Below are positions 9,044-16,899 of a DNA stretch of 64,000 nucleotides, piece after piece (position 1 is the first letter of the stretch; each line of letters starts with the position of its first letter). The stretch is from Paenibacillus kribbensis (GTDB lineage Bacteria; Bacillota; Bacilli; Paenibacillales; Paenibacillaceae): positions 2,691,501 through 2,755,500 of the forward strand of contig NZ_CP020028.1 in the NCBI RefSeq assembly GCF_002240415.1, in the 5' to 3' direction. The translations under genes and the position numbers were made by a program. Below the pieces are notes generated by a model. The model worked only from the letters and a program-made list of their open reading frames with translations, made no database searches and had not been told where the DNA came from.

Positions 9044-9694
9044 ATGTCAACTACTGGTCAGAGTTCCGCTTTATTCGCCGATGTCATCCACGAGCGCCGC
9101 TCTGTGCGTCATTACGACAAGTCGGTTCGCTTATCTCACGAGGAAATTAAGGATCTGCTGAAGGAAGCGACGCTTGCGCCTTCCTCCAGTAACTCTCAGT
9201 CTTGGCGTTTCTTAGTTATTGAGACAGAGGAACTGAAAGCGAAGCTGCAACCGATTGCCTACAATCAATCTCAGGTTACTGAGGCTGCAGCGGTGATCGC
9301 TGTGCTTGGTGATACGGAAGGATATAAGAGGCTCGATGAAGTTTTCGGTGAATCCGTAAAACGCGGCTATATGGAGGAAGATACCGCTAAAGCGTTCGTG
9401 GAAAGATCGATTAATGCCTATACTTCGATGCCAGAAGAAAGCCTACACAAAGTCATCCATATCGACGGTGGTATTGTATCCCAGCAGCTCATGCTGGTTG
9501 CGCGTGCTCACGGTTACGATACCGTCCCGATGGGCGGCTATGATACGGCTGAGTTTAAGCAAGCGTTCGGTATCAGCGAGCGGTACATTCCGATCATGCT
9601 GATTGCACTTGGCAAAGCGGCACAGCCGGGCCATCAGACAACTCGATTGCCTATAGACGACATTACATTCTTCAACGAAATGCCCGCTAACTAA
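9044..9694 (+). CDS. Nitroreductase family protein
   Basis: About 216 residues. The N-terminus shows the FMN phosphate-binding RRSVRHYD motif and the APSSSNSQSWRFLVI segment of NfsA/NfsB-like enzymes; a second FMN segment is near GGYDTAEFKQAFG. These flavoproteins use NAD(P)H to reduce nitroaromatics, quinones or unsaturated carbonyls in the cytoplasm. GGGAGG lies at good spacing before ATG 9044. The Rrf2 gene upstream is the likely regulator, and an intrinsic terminator follows. Confidence 0.92.
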   Translation: MSTTGQSSALFADVIHERRSVRHYDKSVRLSHEEIKDLLKEATLAPSSSNSQSWRFLVIETEELKAKLQPIAYNQSQVTEAAAVIAVLGDTEGYKRLDEVFGESVKRGYMEEDTAKAFVERSINAYTSMPEESLHKVIHIDGGIVSQQLMLVARAHGYDTVPMGGYDTAEFKQAFGISERYIPIMLIALGKAAQPGHQTTRLPIDDITFFNEMPAN

Positions 9695-9783
9695 TCCTAA
9701 CACCCTTGCATCACATAAAGGAGACAAAGAAGCAGGAGTTACAGGTTGGAGTGTTATTGTGACACGAATCTATATGCTTAGGG

Positions 9784-9808
9784 AGCCGCATTATGCGGCT
9801 TTTTTCTT
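9784..9808 (+). terminator. Intrinsic terminator after the nitroreductase gene
   Basis: AGCCGCA pairs with TGCGGCT across a three-base loop and is followed by six T. Confidence 0.85.
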
Positions 9809-10032
9809 TTTGACCCTATAATCCGATAAGACGGAGGAATTGCTGTGTACAATAAAGTTGCGGTTTGGCCCCCATACGGGCAGAGGCTACTTTGGAACTG
9901 TAAAAGAGGGGCAGGTATCACCCTGAGTTATAACAAAAATCCAACGAATTTAGTTTTATGAATAAACAGAGCCGAGAAATGACAACTTAACGAAGTGGTA
10001 TACATCACAATTTCCAAAGGAGGATATCTGTT

Positions 10033-10137
10033 ATGGCTCACCAGAAGAGAAGGAAAGAAGCTGCCTGGAAGTCACAAAAGCAAGAACAGCATCCCCATGG
10101 TAAAATTAAATCGCTTAAGGAATTGTCGAGCGAATAG
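10033..10137 (+). CDS. Small basic protein, 34 aa (DUF6254-like)
   Basis: A 34-codon frame begins MAHQKRRKEAAWKSQKQEQ and ends GKIKSLKELSSE. It has a near-perfect AAAGGAGGA ribosome site before its ATG. The composition (Lys/Arg/Gln-rich start, HPHGKIKSLKEL core) resembles the short DUF6254 proteins of Bacillus, whose function is unknown. It stands alone, with a hairpin (10165-10200) that could terminate it. The family match is from memory and should be treated as tentative; that it is translated is well supported by the ribosome site. Confidence 0.7.
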   Translation: MAHQKRRKEAAWKSQKQEQHPHGKIKSLKELSSE

Positions 10138-10164
10138 AATTGAGGAGTATACTACTTGGAAGAG

Positions 10165-10200
10165 AAAGACTGTCGACGAAATTTACGGCAGTCTTCTTTG
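10165..10200 (+). terminator. Possible terminator of the 34-aa gene
   Basis: AAAGACTG and CAGTCTTCTTT form a stem around a loop of about 16 bases, with a short T-rich end. It overlaps the tail of the deaminase relic on the other strand. Confidence 0.4.
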
Positions 10201-10448
10201 TTGTAACATATGATTAGCTGCCCAACGGGCCAGAGCAAACTCGGGGTGCTGGGTATGTGATCGCCGCCAGAAACATGATTATAATCTTCCTCAAGAATGT
10301 CACCGTTTGCGGCAACGAGAAGAGAACCAAAGGGTTCGTCCCCATTTTCAAGGGCAACTTGGGTAAGGTCAACACAACGTTGCAAGTACTTCAAATCCAG
10401 ATCAGTAATCCTACTCCATTTAGCCCTTTTCACAAAGGGGTGCCGCAT
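10183..10448 (-). pseudogene. Truncated and frameshifted nucleoside deaminase
   Basis: The first part reads as a COG0590-type deaminase (QVALENGDEPFGSLLV, then NHVSGGDH). After that the frame shifts; the expected continuation TQHPEFALARWAAN, holding the zinc-binding His and catalytic Glu, is in another frame. The PCxxC zinc motif that should follow is absent, since the frame stops at 10183. The protein is therefore inactive. It lies 38 bases after a DMT transporter gene, the same order as the intact deaminase and DMT transporter at 45.9-47.4 kb. Confidence 0.8.
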
Positions 10449-10486
10449 TCATTGATATGCTCTGTTAACGAAGTCAGTGTGTATTG

Positions 10487-11398
10487 TCAAAAAGTCGTGC
10501 TCTTCTGTATATTCAAAGATTGCTGCTCCGAATCCCCACGCCGGATGTTGCTACCAACAATCCCTCCTAATATAATTAGGACTCCAATCCACTGAGGTAA
10601 ACCTACATGTTCTCCTAGCACCAGAGAGGACATTAAAATCGCCATCGGCAGTTCAGAAGCTGTCAGAATGGTACCCATTCCTGATCCAACTTGAGGCATT
10701 CCAATGGAGTACAAGAGAGGTGGAAGAACAACTCCAAATACACCAAGAAGCAATCCATAAGGACTCAAACCTGTTAATACATCAAAGTTAAACAAAAATG
10801 TTGGCGGAAATACGACAAAAACGGTTATGACAGCTCCGGTAGAAAGAAGAGCGCTTTTTAATATAGGTGGAGTACCTTTTTCAACAGAGCCACTCAGAAA
10901 AATGAACATTGCAAAGGATAACGCGGCTAAAAATCCCCAAATGGCTCCTTGCCAAGAAAGAGTTACATTTTCCTGAAACATGACATTTGCGGCTAACATG
11001 GAACCAATCAGAGGTATCCCGATGGATATAAGTTTCTTCTTCGTCAGCCTTCTTTTCTGGAATACCCACTCATATAATGCCCCAATCCAAACAAATTGGA
11101 ATAATAGAACAATGGCCAGAGAAGCATTTAAGGTTTGTAGGGATTGACAATAAAATAAACCTGTCAAACCGGACGGAATTCCCGATAGTATTAGCTTTGA
11201 AGTTTGTTTATAAGTTAATTTTTTCCTTTTCGTAAATAAAACCACAATCCAACTCAGTACTGTACCAAAGAAATATTGCGCACCCGTTACCTCTGCTACT
11301 GTAAAACCTGCCGAGTACGCCAACTTAACAAATGTCGACAATATCCCGTAACAGCAACCTCCTAAGAAAACAATGAATGCATAATGCCACAGTTTCAT
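10487..11398 (-). CDS. EamA/DMT family transporter (copy A)
   Basis: About 303 residues with ten hydrophobic segments in two EamA repeats; GILSTFVKLAY and SLAIVLLFQFVWIG are family landmarks. It is clearly paralogous to the transporter at 46442-47353. These proteins export metabolites such as amino acids or purine derivatives. The start at 11398 has AGGAGG directly upstream. The transcript begins about 124 bases earlier and its leader holds an intrinsic terminator immediately before the ribosome site, so expression is probably controlled by attenuation. A degraded deaminase gene follows. Confidence 0.9.
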   Translation of the reverse strand: MKLWHYAFIVFLGGCCYGILSTFVKLAYSAGFTVAEVTGAQYFFGTVLSWIVVLFTKRKKLTYKQTSKLILSGIPSGLTGLFYCQSLQTLNASLAIVLLFQFVWIGALYEWVFQKRRLTKKKLISIGIPLIGSMLAANVMFQENVTLSWQGAIWGFLAALSFAMFIFLSGSVEKGTPPILKSALLSTGAVITVFVVFPPTFLFNFDVLTGLSPYGLLLGVFGVVLPPLLYSIGMPQVGSGMGTILTASELPMAILMSSLVLGEHVGLPQWIGVLIILGGIVGSNIRRGDSEQQSLNIQKSTTF

Positions 11399-11420
11399 AA
11401 TAATCCTCCTTTGTGAATGT

Positions 11421-11461
11421 AAAAAAAGCCACACAAATGTCCACTAAGGCATTTGTGTGGC
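11421..11461 (-). promoter_or_regulatory. Leader terminator (attenuator) ahead of the DMT transporter gene
   Basis: GCCACACAAATG (11428-11439) pairs perfectly with CATTTGTGTGGC (11450-11461). On the minus strand the hairpin is followed by seven U. It lies between the promoter at 11529-11558 and the AGGAGG site, so it can only act as a 5' attenuator. A TGTGG stretch upstream could pair with the CCACA arm as an antiterminator. The leader does not match a riboswitch class I recognise. Confidence 0.7.
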
Positions 11462-11528
11462 GAAAATAGAGATGACTCTCTAGAAAAATCCACATCCAAA
11501 ACAAGTTTTAGTATTCCGTTTCGCTATC

Positions 11529-11558
11529 AGTATAGAAGCAAACTTTGGCCATTGTCAA
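11529..11558 (-). promoter_or_regulatory. Promoter of the DMT transporter gene (copy A)
   Basis: On the minus strand TTGACA (11553-11558) and TATACT (11529-11534) are separated by 18 bases. The predicted start of transcription is near 11522. Confidence 0.75.
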
Positions 11559-11598
11559 TAACTTGATACCAAAAAGAAAATTCAATTTGCGTTTTCAA

Positions 11599-11964
11599 TT
11601 AAAAGATGAAAGCGTTGCCAAAATCGAGAGTTGAAAAATCTCTGGAGTTATTACGGTCATGCAAAGTGGGGGGCAGGTTTACTTGGAATTGAATAGTAGC
11701 GTATTTGCTATTTGGGCTGATGACGGTCTGCTTTAAGGATGAAGGGATTTGCCCGATTTGCTCCTTGAGCACTTCTTTATCATTGGATACTGAGCCACTT
11801 AACTGCGATATGATTGATAGTAAACTGATTGACTTGATAGGGGTAGTGACAGCATCGCTGAAACCACCCGCAAACATGTGTGAAAATATGTAATTTGAAC
11901 AAAAGAAACCTAAACGGGTGCCATCTCTCTTGGACAACACATCGGTCAACGCAACTTCAGGCAA
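11599..11964 (-). pseudogene. Unrecognised fragment, possibly a relic of a membrane transporter
   Basis: A 121-codon frame with only a TTG start and no ribosome site. The region AVTTPIKSISLLSIISQL followed by GSVSNDKEVLKEQIGQIP faintly resembles a periplasm-side segment of RND/MMPL exporters, but I cannot confirm this. It sits between an AraC gene and the DMT transporter. It may be a decayed gene rather than an active one. Confidence 0.3.
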
Positions 11965-12256
11965 ATGCCCGGAATTACTTGGATTATTGGGGAATAATTC
12001 GAATGTATAAGTGAAAACAATTTAAAAATTAGTACCAACGTCTTGTTAGGACATTTGTTTAGTGTAGACGTAGTATTCTTTCCATCATTAAAATCATCAT
12101 ACAGAAAAGAAATTAGAAAAGCTGTTGATTAGGTATTTAAATCAACGGCTCTTTTTGGTGCATAGCGTGCTTTCTTTGCAGGGTTGATTCCCCATGCCGT
12201 TGCGAATTCCATTTTTATTCCCGGTTAGTCTTTGAGCTTAACTTAATGACATTGAT
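11965..12256. other. Intergenic region with a dispersed repeat
   Basis: No gene seen. It holds copy 1 of the 75-base repeat (12101-12176), which contains a terminator-like hairpin downstream of the minus-strand AraC gene. Confidence 0.5.
12101..12176 (+). repeat. 75-base dispersed repeat, copy 1
   Basis: This block is almost identical, in reverse orientation, to 55361-55436. Both contain AAAAGCTGTTGATTAGG, ATTTAAATCAACGGCTC and GCATAGCGTGC in the same order. GCTGTTGATT and AATCAACGGC form a hairpin followed by CTTTTT. Confidence 0.85.
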
Positions 12257-13144
12257 CTAATCCCTCGCGCTTTCGATTCGTCTTAGTTTCTCAGTATCCC
12301 GAGCTGGAGATGAACCAAAGAAGCGGGAGTACTCTCGATTAAACTGTGAGGGACTCTGATAGCCAACTTGATATGCGGCACTGGCTACTGCATAGCCCTC
12401 AAATGCAATGAGGTTTCTAGCTTCCAAAAGCCTCAACTGCTTTTGAAATTGAATCGGACTTAAACCCGTTGCACGTTTAAACTGACGGTGAAAGGTATTT
12501 ATAGCCATACCAGATTTTGATGCCATCTCACCGATGTCTATTGGCCTCATAAAATTATCGCGAAACCATTTTACAATTTGAGAAATCTTAGAGAAATCAC
12601 TTTCCCGCAGACCCAGTTGCCTCAGATACCATCCTTGTGGTCCCATCAGAACGCGATAAAGGATTTCGCGTTCATAAGCCGGTGCAAGAGCTGGAATATC
12701 TCTTGATGTATTCGTTAATCGCAATAAGCGCAGCCATGCCTCCATAAATTCAATATCTATTTCACAAGCTGCGAACTGCTCAGAAGAAGTTGGTATTAGA
12801 TTTTCAGGCAGATCTCTTAATAAACTCTGAAGAACATTCTGATTCAACGCAAGACCAAGGGACATGTAAGGACGGCCATCACGGTCTGGATGTACACTCG
12901 CCGTTGCGGGAACATGTACCGGCAGCACATAATACGAGGGCCCCTCCAGGGTAGTGCTGCGCTCCCCGATTGAAAGAATCTTTGTTCCTTGAACCGTAAA
13001 ACCGATCATCGGCTCGTAGAGCGCTGCGAGCTGATGTGCGGGAATATCTCCCTTAATCATGCTCAGCCCCGGTACTCCGGTTTCAATCGGTCGAGTACCT
13101 GCACTTTTCATTAAATCAATAATTTCATCTAAAACTTTATTCAT
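12257..13144 (-). CDS. AraC family transcriptional regulator (AraC_N type)
   Basis: About 295 residues. The N-terminal half is the cupin-like AraC_N domain (PMIGFTVQGTKILSIGERS, then YVLPVHVPATASVHP) and the last 90 residues carry the two helix-turn-helix motifs (INTFHRQFKRATGLSPIQFQKQLRLLEAR, YQSPSQFNREYSRFFG). Members of this group often regulate a divergent short-chain dehydrogenase or aldo-keto reductase, and a divergent SDR gene is present at 13362. The ribosome site before ATG 13144 is weak. Confidence 0.9.
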   Translation of the reverse strand: MNKVLDEIIDLMKSAGTRPIETGVPGLSMIKGDIPAHQLAALYEPMIGFTVQGTKILSIGERSTTLEGPSYYVLPVHVPATASVHPDRDGRPYMSLGLALNQNVLQSLLRDLPENLIPTSSEQFAACEIDIEFMEAWLRLLRLTNTSRDIPALAPAYEREILYRVLMGPQGWYLRQLGLRESDFSKISQIVKWFRDNFMRPIDIGEMASKSGMAINTFHRQFKRATGLSPIQFQKQLRLLEARNLIAFEGYAVASAAYQVGYQSPSQFNREYSRFFGSSPARDTEKLRRIESARD

Positions 13145-13361
13145 GCACTTATTTTACCACATGACTCCTTATCCCTCAACACAACTCAGAAATGCACCGG
13201 CATTTTTAGGCTCTTCTTATAATAAAGAGAAGGGATACTCCTGGTTTATCGAAATCATACATGGTGGTTTTAGGCAATTAATAGGCATTATTAAATCTAT
13301 ATTATTTCAGCAGAAACCACTAAAATAAAATCCAGATCGAACACAAGAAAGGAAGGATCTT

Positions 13362-14117
13362 ATGAAAATTGCAATCGTAACAGGTGGAAGCAATGGCATT
13401 GGGAAAGCGACGGCTCTTGAGCTTGGCAAGCGCGGAATTAGCGTCATTCTCACATACAATTCCAATAAGGACCGGGCAGAAGCTGTCGTTAAGGAAGTTG
13501 AGAAGAATAAAGGAGTTCGGGCTGTAGCACTGAAGTTGGATCTGACGCAAATATCAACATTCGAAGGTTTCGTTCTAGAAGTAAAAAAGAGCCTCAAAGA
13601 AATTTGGGACAGAACGACTTTCGATTACTTAGTTAATAATGGCGGTGTTGGCGGACCCATGATGTTCCATGAGATGAGCGAAGAGTACTTCGACAAAATT
13701 CTTAATACGAACTTTAAAGGACCGGTTTTTTTAACACAACACCTCGTCCAATTCATGGATGATGCTGGAGCCATCGTAAATACCACGAGTTCATCCAAGA
13801 ACCAATCGTTTCCAGGATACTCCGCCTACGGCTCGTTAAAAGCAGCATTCTCAACCTGGACTCGCTATATCGCCAAAGAACTTGCACCTCGCAAAATTCG
13901 GGTCAACGCCGTTTCTCCCGGTCCTACGCACAGCAATTTCGGCGATGGAGTATTCGATAAACATCCCGAATTCATCAAGCCGCTGGCTGAGCAATCTGTA
14001 TTTGGCAGAATCGGCCAACCAGAAGATCTTGCGAAGGTCATTGTGAACGTATTGTCCGATGATTTCGGCTGGGTTACAGCCCAAGACATTGAAGTGTCTG
14101 GCGGACATTTGCTTTAA
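13362..14117 (+). CDS. Short-chain dehydrogenase/reductase (SDR)
   Basis: About 251 residues with a classic SDR Rossmann fold: the TGGSNGIG dinucleotide loop near residue 7, NNGGVGG near residue 90, the Ser of the NTTSSSKN segment, and the YSAYGSLKAA catalytic Tyr-Lys pair. The C-terminus ends in the conserved AQDIEVSGGHLL. It should reduce or oxidise a carbonyl/alcohol with NAD(P). It starts at ATG 13362 behind GGAAGGA. It is divergent from the AraC regulator and followed by a strong terminator. Confidence 0.93.
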   Translation: MKIAIVTGGSNGIGKATALELGKRGISVILTYNSNKDRAEAVVKEVEKNKGVRAVALKLDLTQISTFEGFVLEVKKSLKEIWDRTTFDYLVNNGGVGGPMMFHEMSEEYFDKILNTNFKGPVFLTQHLVQFMDDAGAIVNTTSSSKNQSFPGYSAYGSLKAAFSTWTRYIAKELAPRKIRVNAVSPGPTHSNFGDGVFDKHPEFIKPLAEQSVFGRIGQPEDLAKVIVNVLSDDFGWVTAQDIEVSGGHLL

Positions 14118-14257
14118 GAATGTGAGGACGGTAAGAGAGCCGAATCTTGAAGAAACGACGGATACTAAACATTGATAGACATTTAACCAGTTCCCACACA
14201 TTTTAAAATCAGGAAGAAAGAAGATTATATTTCAATCTAAAATGACCAAAGAAAAAG

Positions 14258-14287
14258 ACGTGAGAGCTTTGTAAGCTCTCGCGTTTT
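14258..14287 (+). terminator. Intrinsic terminator after the SDR gene
   Basis: An 11-base-pair stem (one G-T pair), CGTGAGAGCTT with AAGCTCTCGCG, is followed by TTTT. It has A-rich sequence on the other side and could act in both directions. Confidence 0.8.
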
Positions 14288-14667
14288 AATATTTCATCAA
14301 TGTTTATTTTAACTCGATACCTTCTGTTTAGCTTTCTAAAACTAATTTTAAAATTTTGGGGGATCGCAACAGAACTACAACTTCTGTATGCACTGTCCGG
14401 AAAGCCAATAAAGTACTTGGAGCAGCTGGTTTTTTTATGAGAAAAATGGAAGTGAGAAAAACAACGACAAATAATAAGGCACATGATTGTGACACAATCC
14501 ATATAGATTCATAGTCTATAAGGGCTTTAGTCGAGTTACTGACATATGTATAAAATACGAGTTTTGTGAATATGATAAGCAGCAGTAGAATTTAAATTTA
14601 AATGAAATTTCCTTCTCAGGGGGTAAACTTGTTGTCACAATTTAATGACGTTAAACAAATGTTCGAA
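14288..14667. other. Intergenic region, no gene supported
   Basis: AT-rich sequence between the SDR terminator and the recombinase relic. Short frames such as RKANKVLGAAGFFMRKMEVRK on the plus strand look like a protein remnant but have no start or family I can name. Confidence 0.3.
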
Positions 14668-15327
14668 CTATCTATCTTTATCCATATTATTGACTGCAGT
14701 TCTCATTTCTTCATCAGATAAATGTGTATAGATCATAGTAGTTTGTATTGAAGAATGCCCTAATTGGTTCTTTAACTTAGGTACATTATTGTTCTCCAGG
14801 TGATAACGAGTTGCGAATGAATGCCTTAACGAATGTACTGTCAACGCAGGTTTGCCAAATGCTTTCGCATATTTCTCAACAAGTTTTTCAATTGACCTAG
14901 GTGTTAAACGTCTGCTTCTTCCTTTTCGACCAATTGGTGCTGCGATAAACAGATAATTTTCTGACTTTTCTGGTATATATCTAATAGCTCTGATTTTCAA
15001 ATAATCCTTCAGATCCAATAGAGCTTGCTGACTAAAATATACGTACTGTTCTTTATTTCCCTTGCGAATCACGCGTACCAGAGCTTTATTTATATCAATA
15101 TCATCGAGATTAATACCTGCTACTTCTGACAAGCGAAGTCCAGATCCAAGTATCAGGGATACTATGGCTGTATCTCGTTCACGATTAAACTCATGGAAAT
15201 GGATTAATCTTTTATTTGTTCTATTGACCTCACCGAAATCATGGGCCACAAACTGACGAAATTTCTCAAAATCGTCTTCCCGAAGTATTTTTCCTTCTAT
15301 TCGATTAGCAACTGGTCTTGAGTCTCC
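14668..15327 (-). pseudogene. XerS-like tyrosine recombinase, catalytic domain only
   Basis: The frame is coding-like from 15327 to its stop at 14668. It carries a full catalytic set: Arg in GSGLRLSE, Lys in RKGNKEQ, HSLRHSF, the second His in LGHSS, and the nucleophile Tyr in MIYTHL. The sequence resembles the C-terminal two thirds of XerS. The N-terminal SAM-like core-binding domain of about 150 residues is missing, replaced at about 15330 by the tail of an azoreductase relic. The upstream frame closes with a TAA at 15330, so this is a fragment left by a deletion and not a working recombinase. Confidence 0.8.
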
Positions 15328-15348
15328 TTACTGGTATTAAACTCAATC

Positions 15349-15839
15349 TTAGCCATCACAGTCAATGCCCAGCAAATTCATGATAGCATTTACATAACTG
15401 TGGCTGTACTCGACATCTTTAAACTTCCCGTGGGAGAGAACCGTGCCTGAAGCCTGAATGTGCATCACTTTTTTGCCTTGCTGAGTCCCTGTCAAACCGG
15501 ACAACCCCCGCAGCCCATTATCGGATCGCTTAATGGTTTTTCCTATAACCGTAACCGCGTCAATGTACGCTTTCAGAACCGACGGGAAAGAATAATTCCA
15601 TACCGGATTGACAATGACGATTTTATCCGTGGCCATGAATTGATCCACAATCTCGCGTATCCGCACCGCTTTGACCTTCGACTCCTCGCTCAGTTCATCG
15701 AAAGAAGGACCGCTTGGCGATTGCCCCCAGCGTCTTAGAAGATCGGCGTCGATTTGCGGAAGATCCATGCGGTACAGATCCAAATGAATGACTTCATCTC
15801 CTAGGTTGGTCTCCTGGTTACGTACAATACAATTGCCAT
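15349..15839 (-). pseudogene. FMN-dependent NADH-azoreductase, truncated at both ends
   Basis: The middle of an AzoR flavodoxin-fold protein is intact (WNYSFPSVLKAYIDAVTVIGKT, then HIQASGTVLSHG). The start has a good AAAGGAG site and reads MAIVLYVTRRPT then a stop; the frame resumes as NLGDEVIHLDLYR, so about 25 codons of the first helix are deleted. The C-terminus stops at GIDCDG, some 50 residues short. Two intact paralogues exist at 19973 and 55214. Confidence 0.85.
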
Positions 15840-16370
15840 GATAAATCCACTCCTTTGTTATGATTTAAATAATTCAGGATTCAATGCTTGAATGTCGCCG
15901 GCGAATTCACTCCGCTCTTTGCGACCCGAATCGTCTGCTACAAATTTCATAACGATCGTCTTCAATGCCATCGATAGCTATTTCGTCAGAGATAGCCTTG
16001 GGCGTCTTTATGGGCGAAATTCGCTCGAATTTGTAGACCCCTGAATAGACGCAGGCCGCATGACGGTATCCCCGTCTTTGTAATAATCGCTTACTTTGCT
16101 TTATACCTATCCCACTCACTACCTAATTGGGAAATACTTTTTGGGCATCTTCCTCGTATCGGATACAAGTACCTATATATGGAAACCCGAACGCTTCCGT
16201 CCACTCTGCATCCTCAGCTATACATTGAATGCTTGGGCGGTGTTTATAAAACTTCGAGTTAAATTAGACATTGTTCATCTTTTTTTTTGGTTTAAAATCA
16301 GCCTGTGCTACATTCTGTGCACCTCCTCTCACGAATTCCGGGATTTGTCGTTGTAATGATAACATTTACA
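15840..16370 (-). pseudogene. Decayed coding remnant upstream of the azoreductase relic
   Basis: Several short coding-like frames in different phases, including KTPKAISDEIAIDGIEDD and AEFAGDIQALNPELFKS ending just before the azoreductase ribosome site. The first resembles the C-terminal part of some short-chain dehydrogenases (a tentative match). A strong AGAGGAGGTG site near 16335 is followed by ATG TAG, consistent with a dead gene. The gene family is uncertain. Confidence 0.4.
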
Positions 16371-16479
16371 ACAACTTCAAAAAATGATGTCCCCTCTTCC
16401 AATTGATATGCTTTGCAAGCTTGGAAACTAACTCATACACCTAGCCAAGCTCGCTTCCATTGCATTTTAGGTTCGTCTA

Positions 16480-16808
16480 AAGTTCAGCTCCAGAACGGCT
16501 TGAATATTTACGCCGACCAAACACTCGGGATTCGGCTGTTCATGGATATGGAAGAGCTTCCTCCTTCATGACTTCCACTGCCCGATAAACATTCAGCAGT
16601 CGAGCCCTATAAGCAAAAAAGTGTCCCCTATACTGGCTCGTACGCCCGCCAATCCCGCTTTCTTTAGCTGCACGAGTATTTTCCGAATATTAACCGGATT
16701 CGTACCGACGATATCGGTGAACCATTCCGAGGTGCAGTGCACATTCTTGGCGGCAGCTAGCAAGGAATTAATGTGAACCGCCATTGAAAATCTGCTGCTT
16801 ATTTTCAT
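16480..16808 (-). pseudogene. Frameshifted Rrf2 family regulator
   Basis: MKISSRFSMAVHINSLLAAA and the following helix-turn-helix are typical Rrf2. The frame breaks at about residue 65; NVYRAVEV and then HEQPNPECLVGVNIQAVLEL continue in two other frames, matching the middle of the intact Rrf2 gene at 52552-52989. At least two frameshifts make it a pseudogene. Confidence 0.8.
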
Positions 16809-16899
16809 AATTTAGTCGGTTCCATTGATGGTCTCTAATTCGTTTCGTCTTATTATATAAAAAGTTTACCATATTCCCGCCGTGTTGGGTGTCTCACAT

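Noticed and set aside
9995..10213. 72-codon plus-strand frame
   Set aside because: It overlaps, in another frame, the 34-residue gene at 10033 that has the ribosome site.
14209..14502. 97-codon minus-strand frame after the SDR terminator
   Set aside because: Composition looks random and there is no ribosome site.
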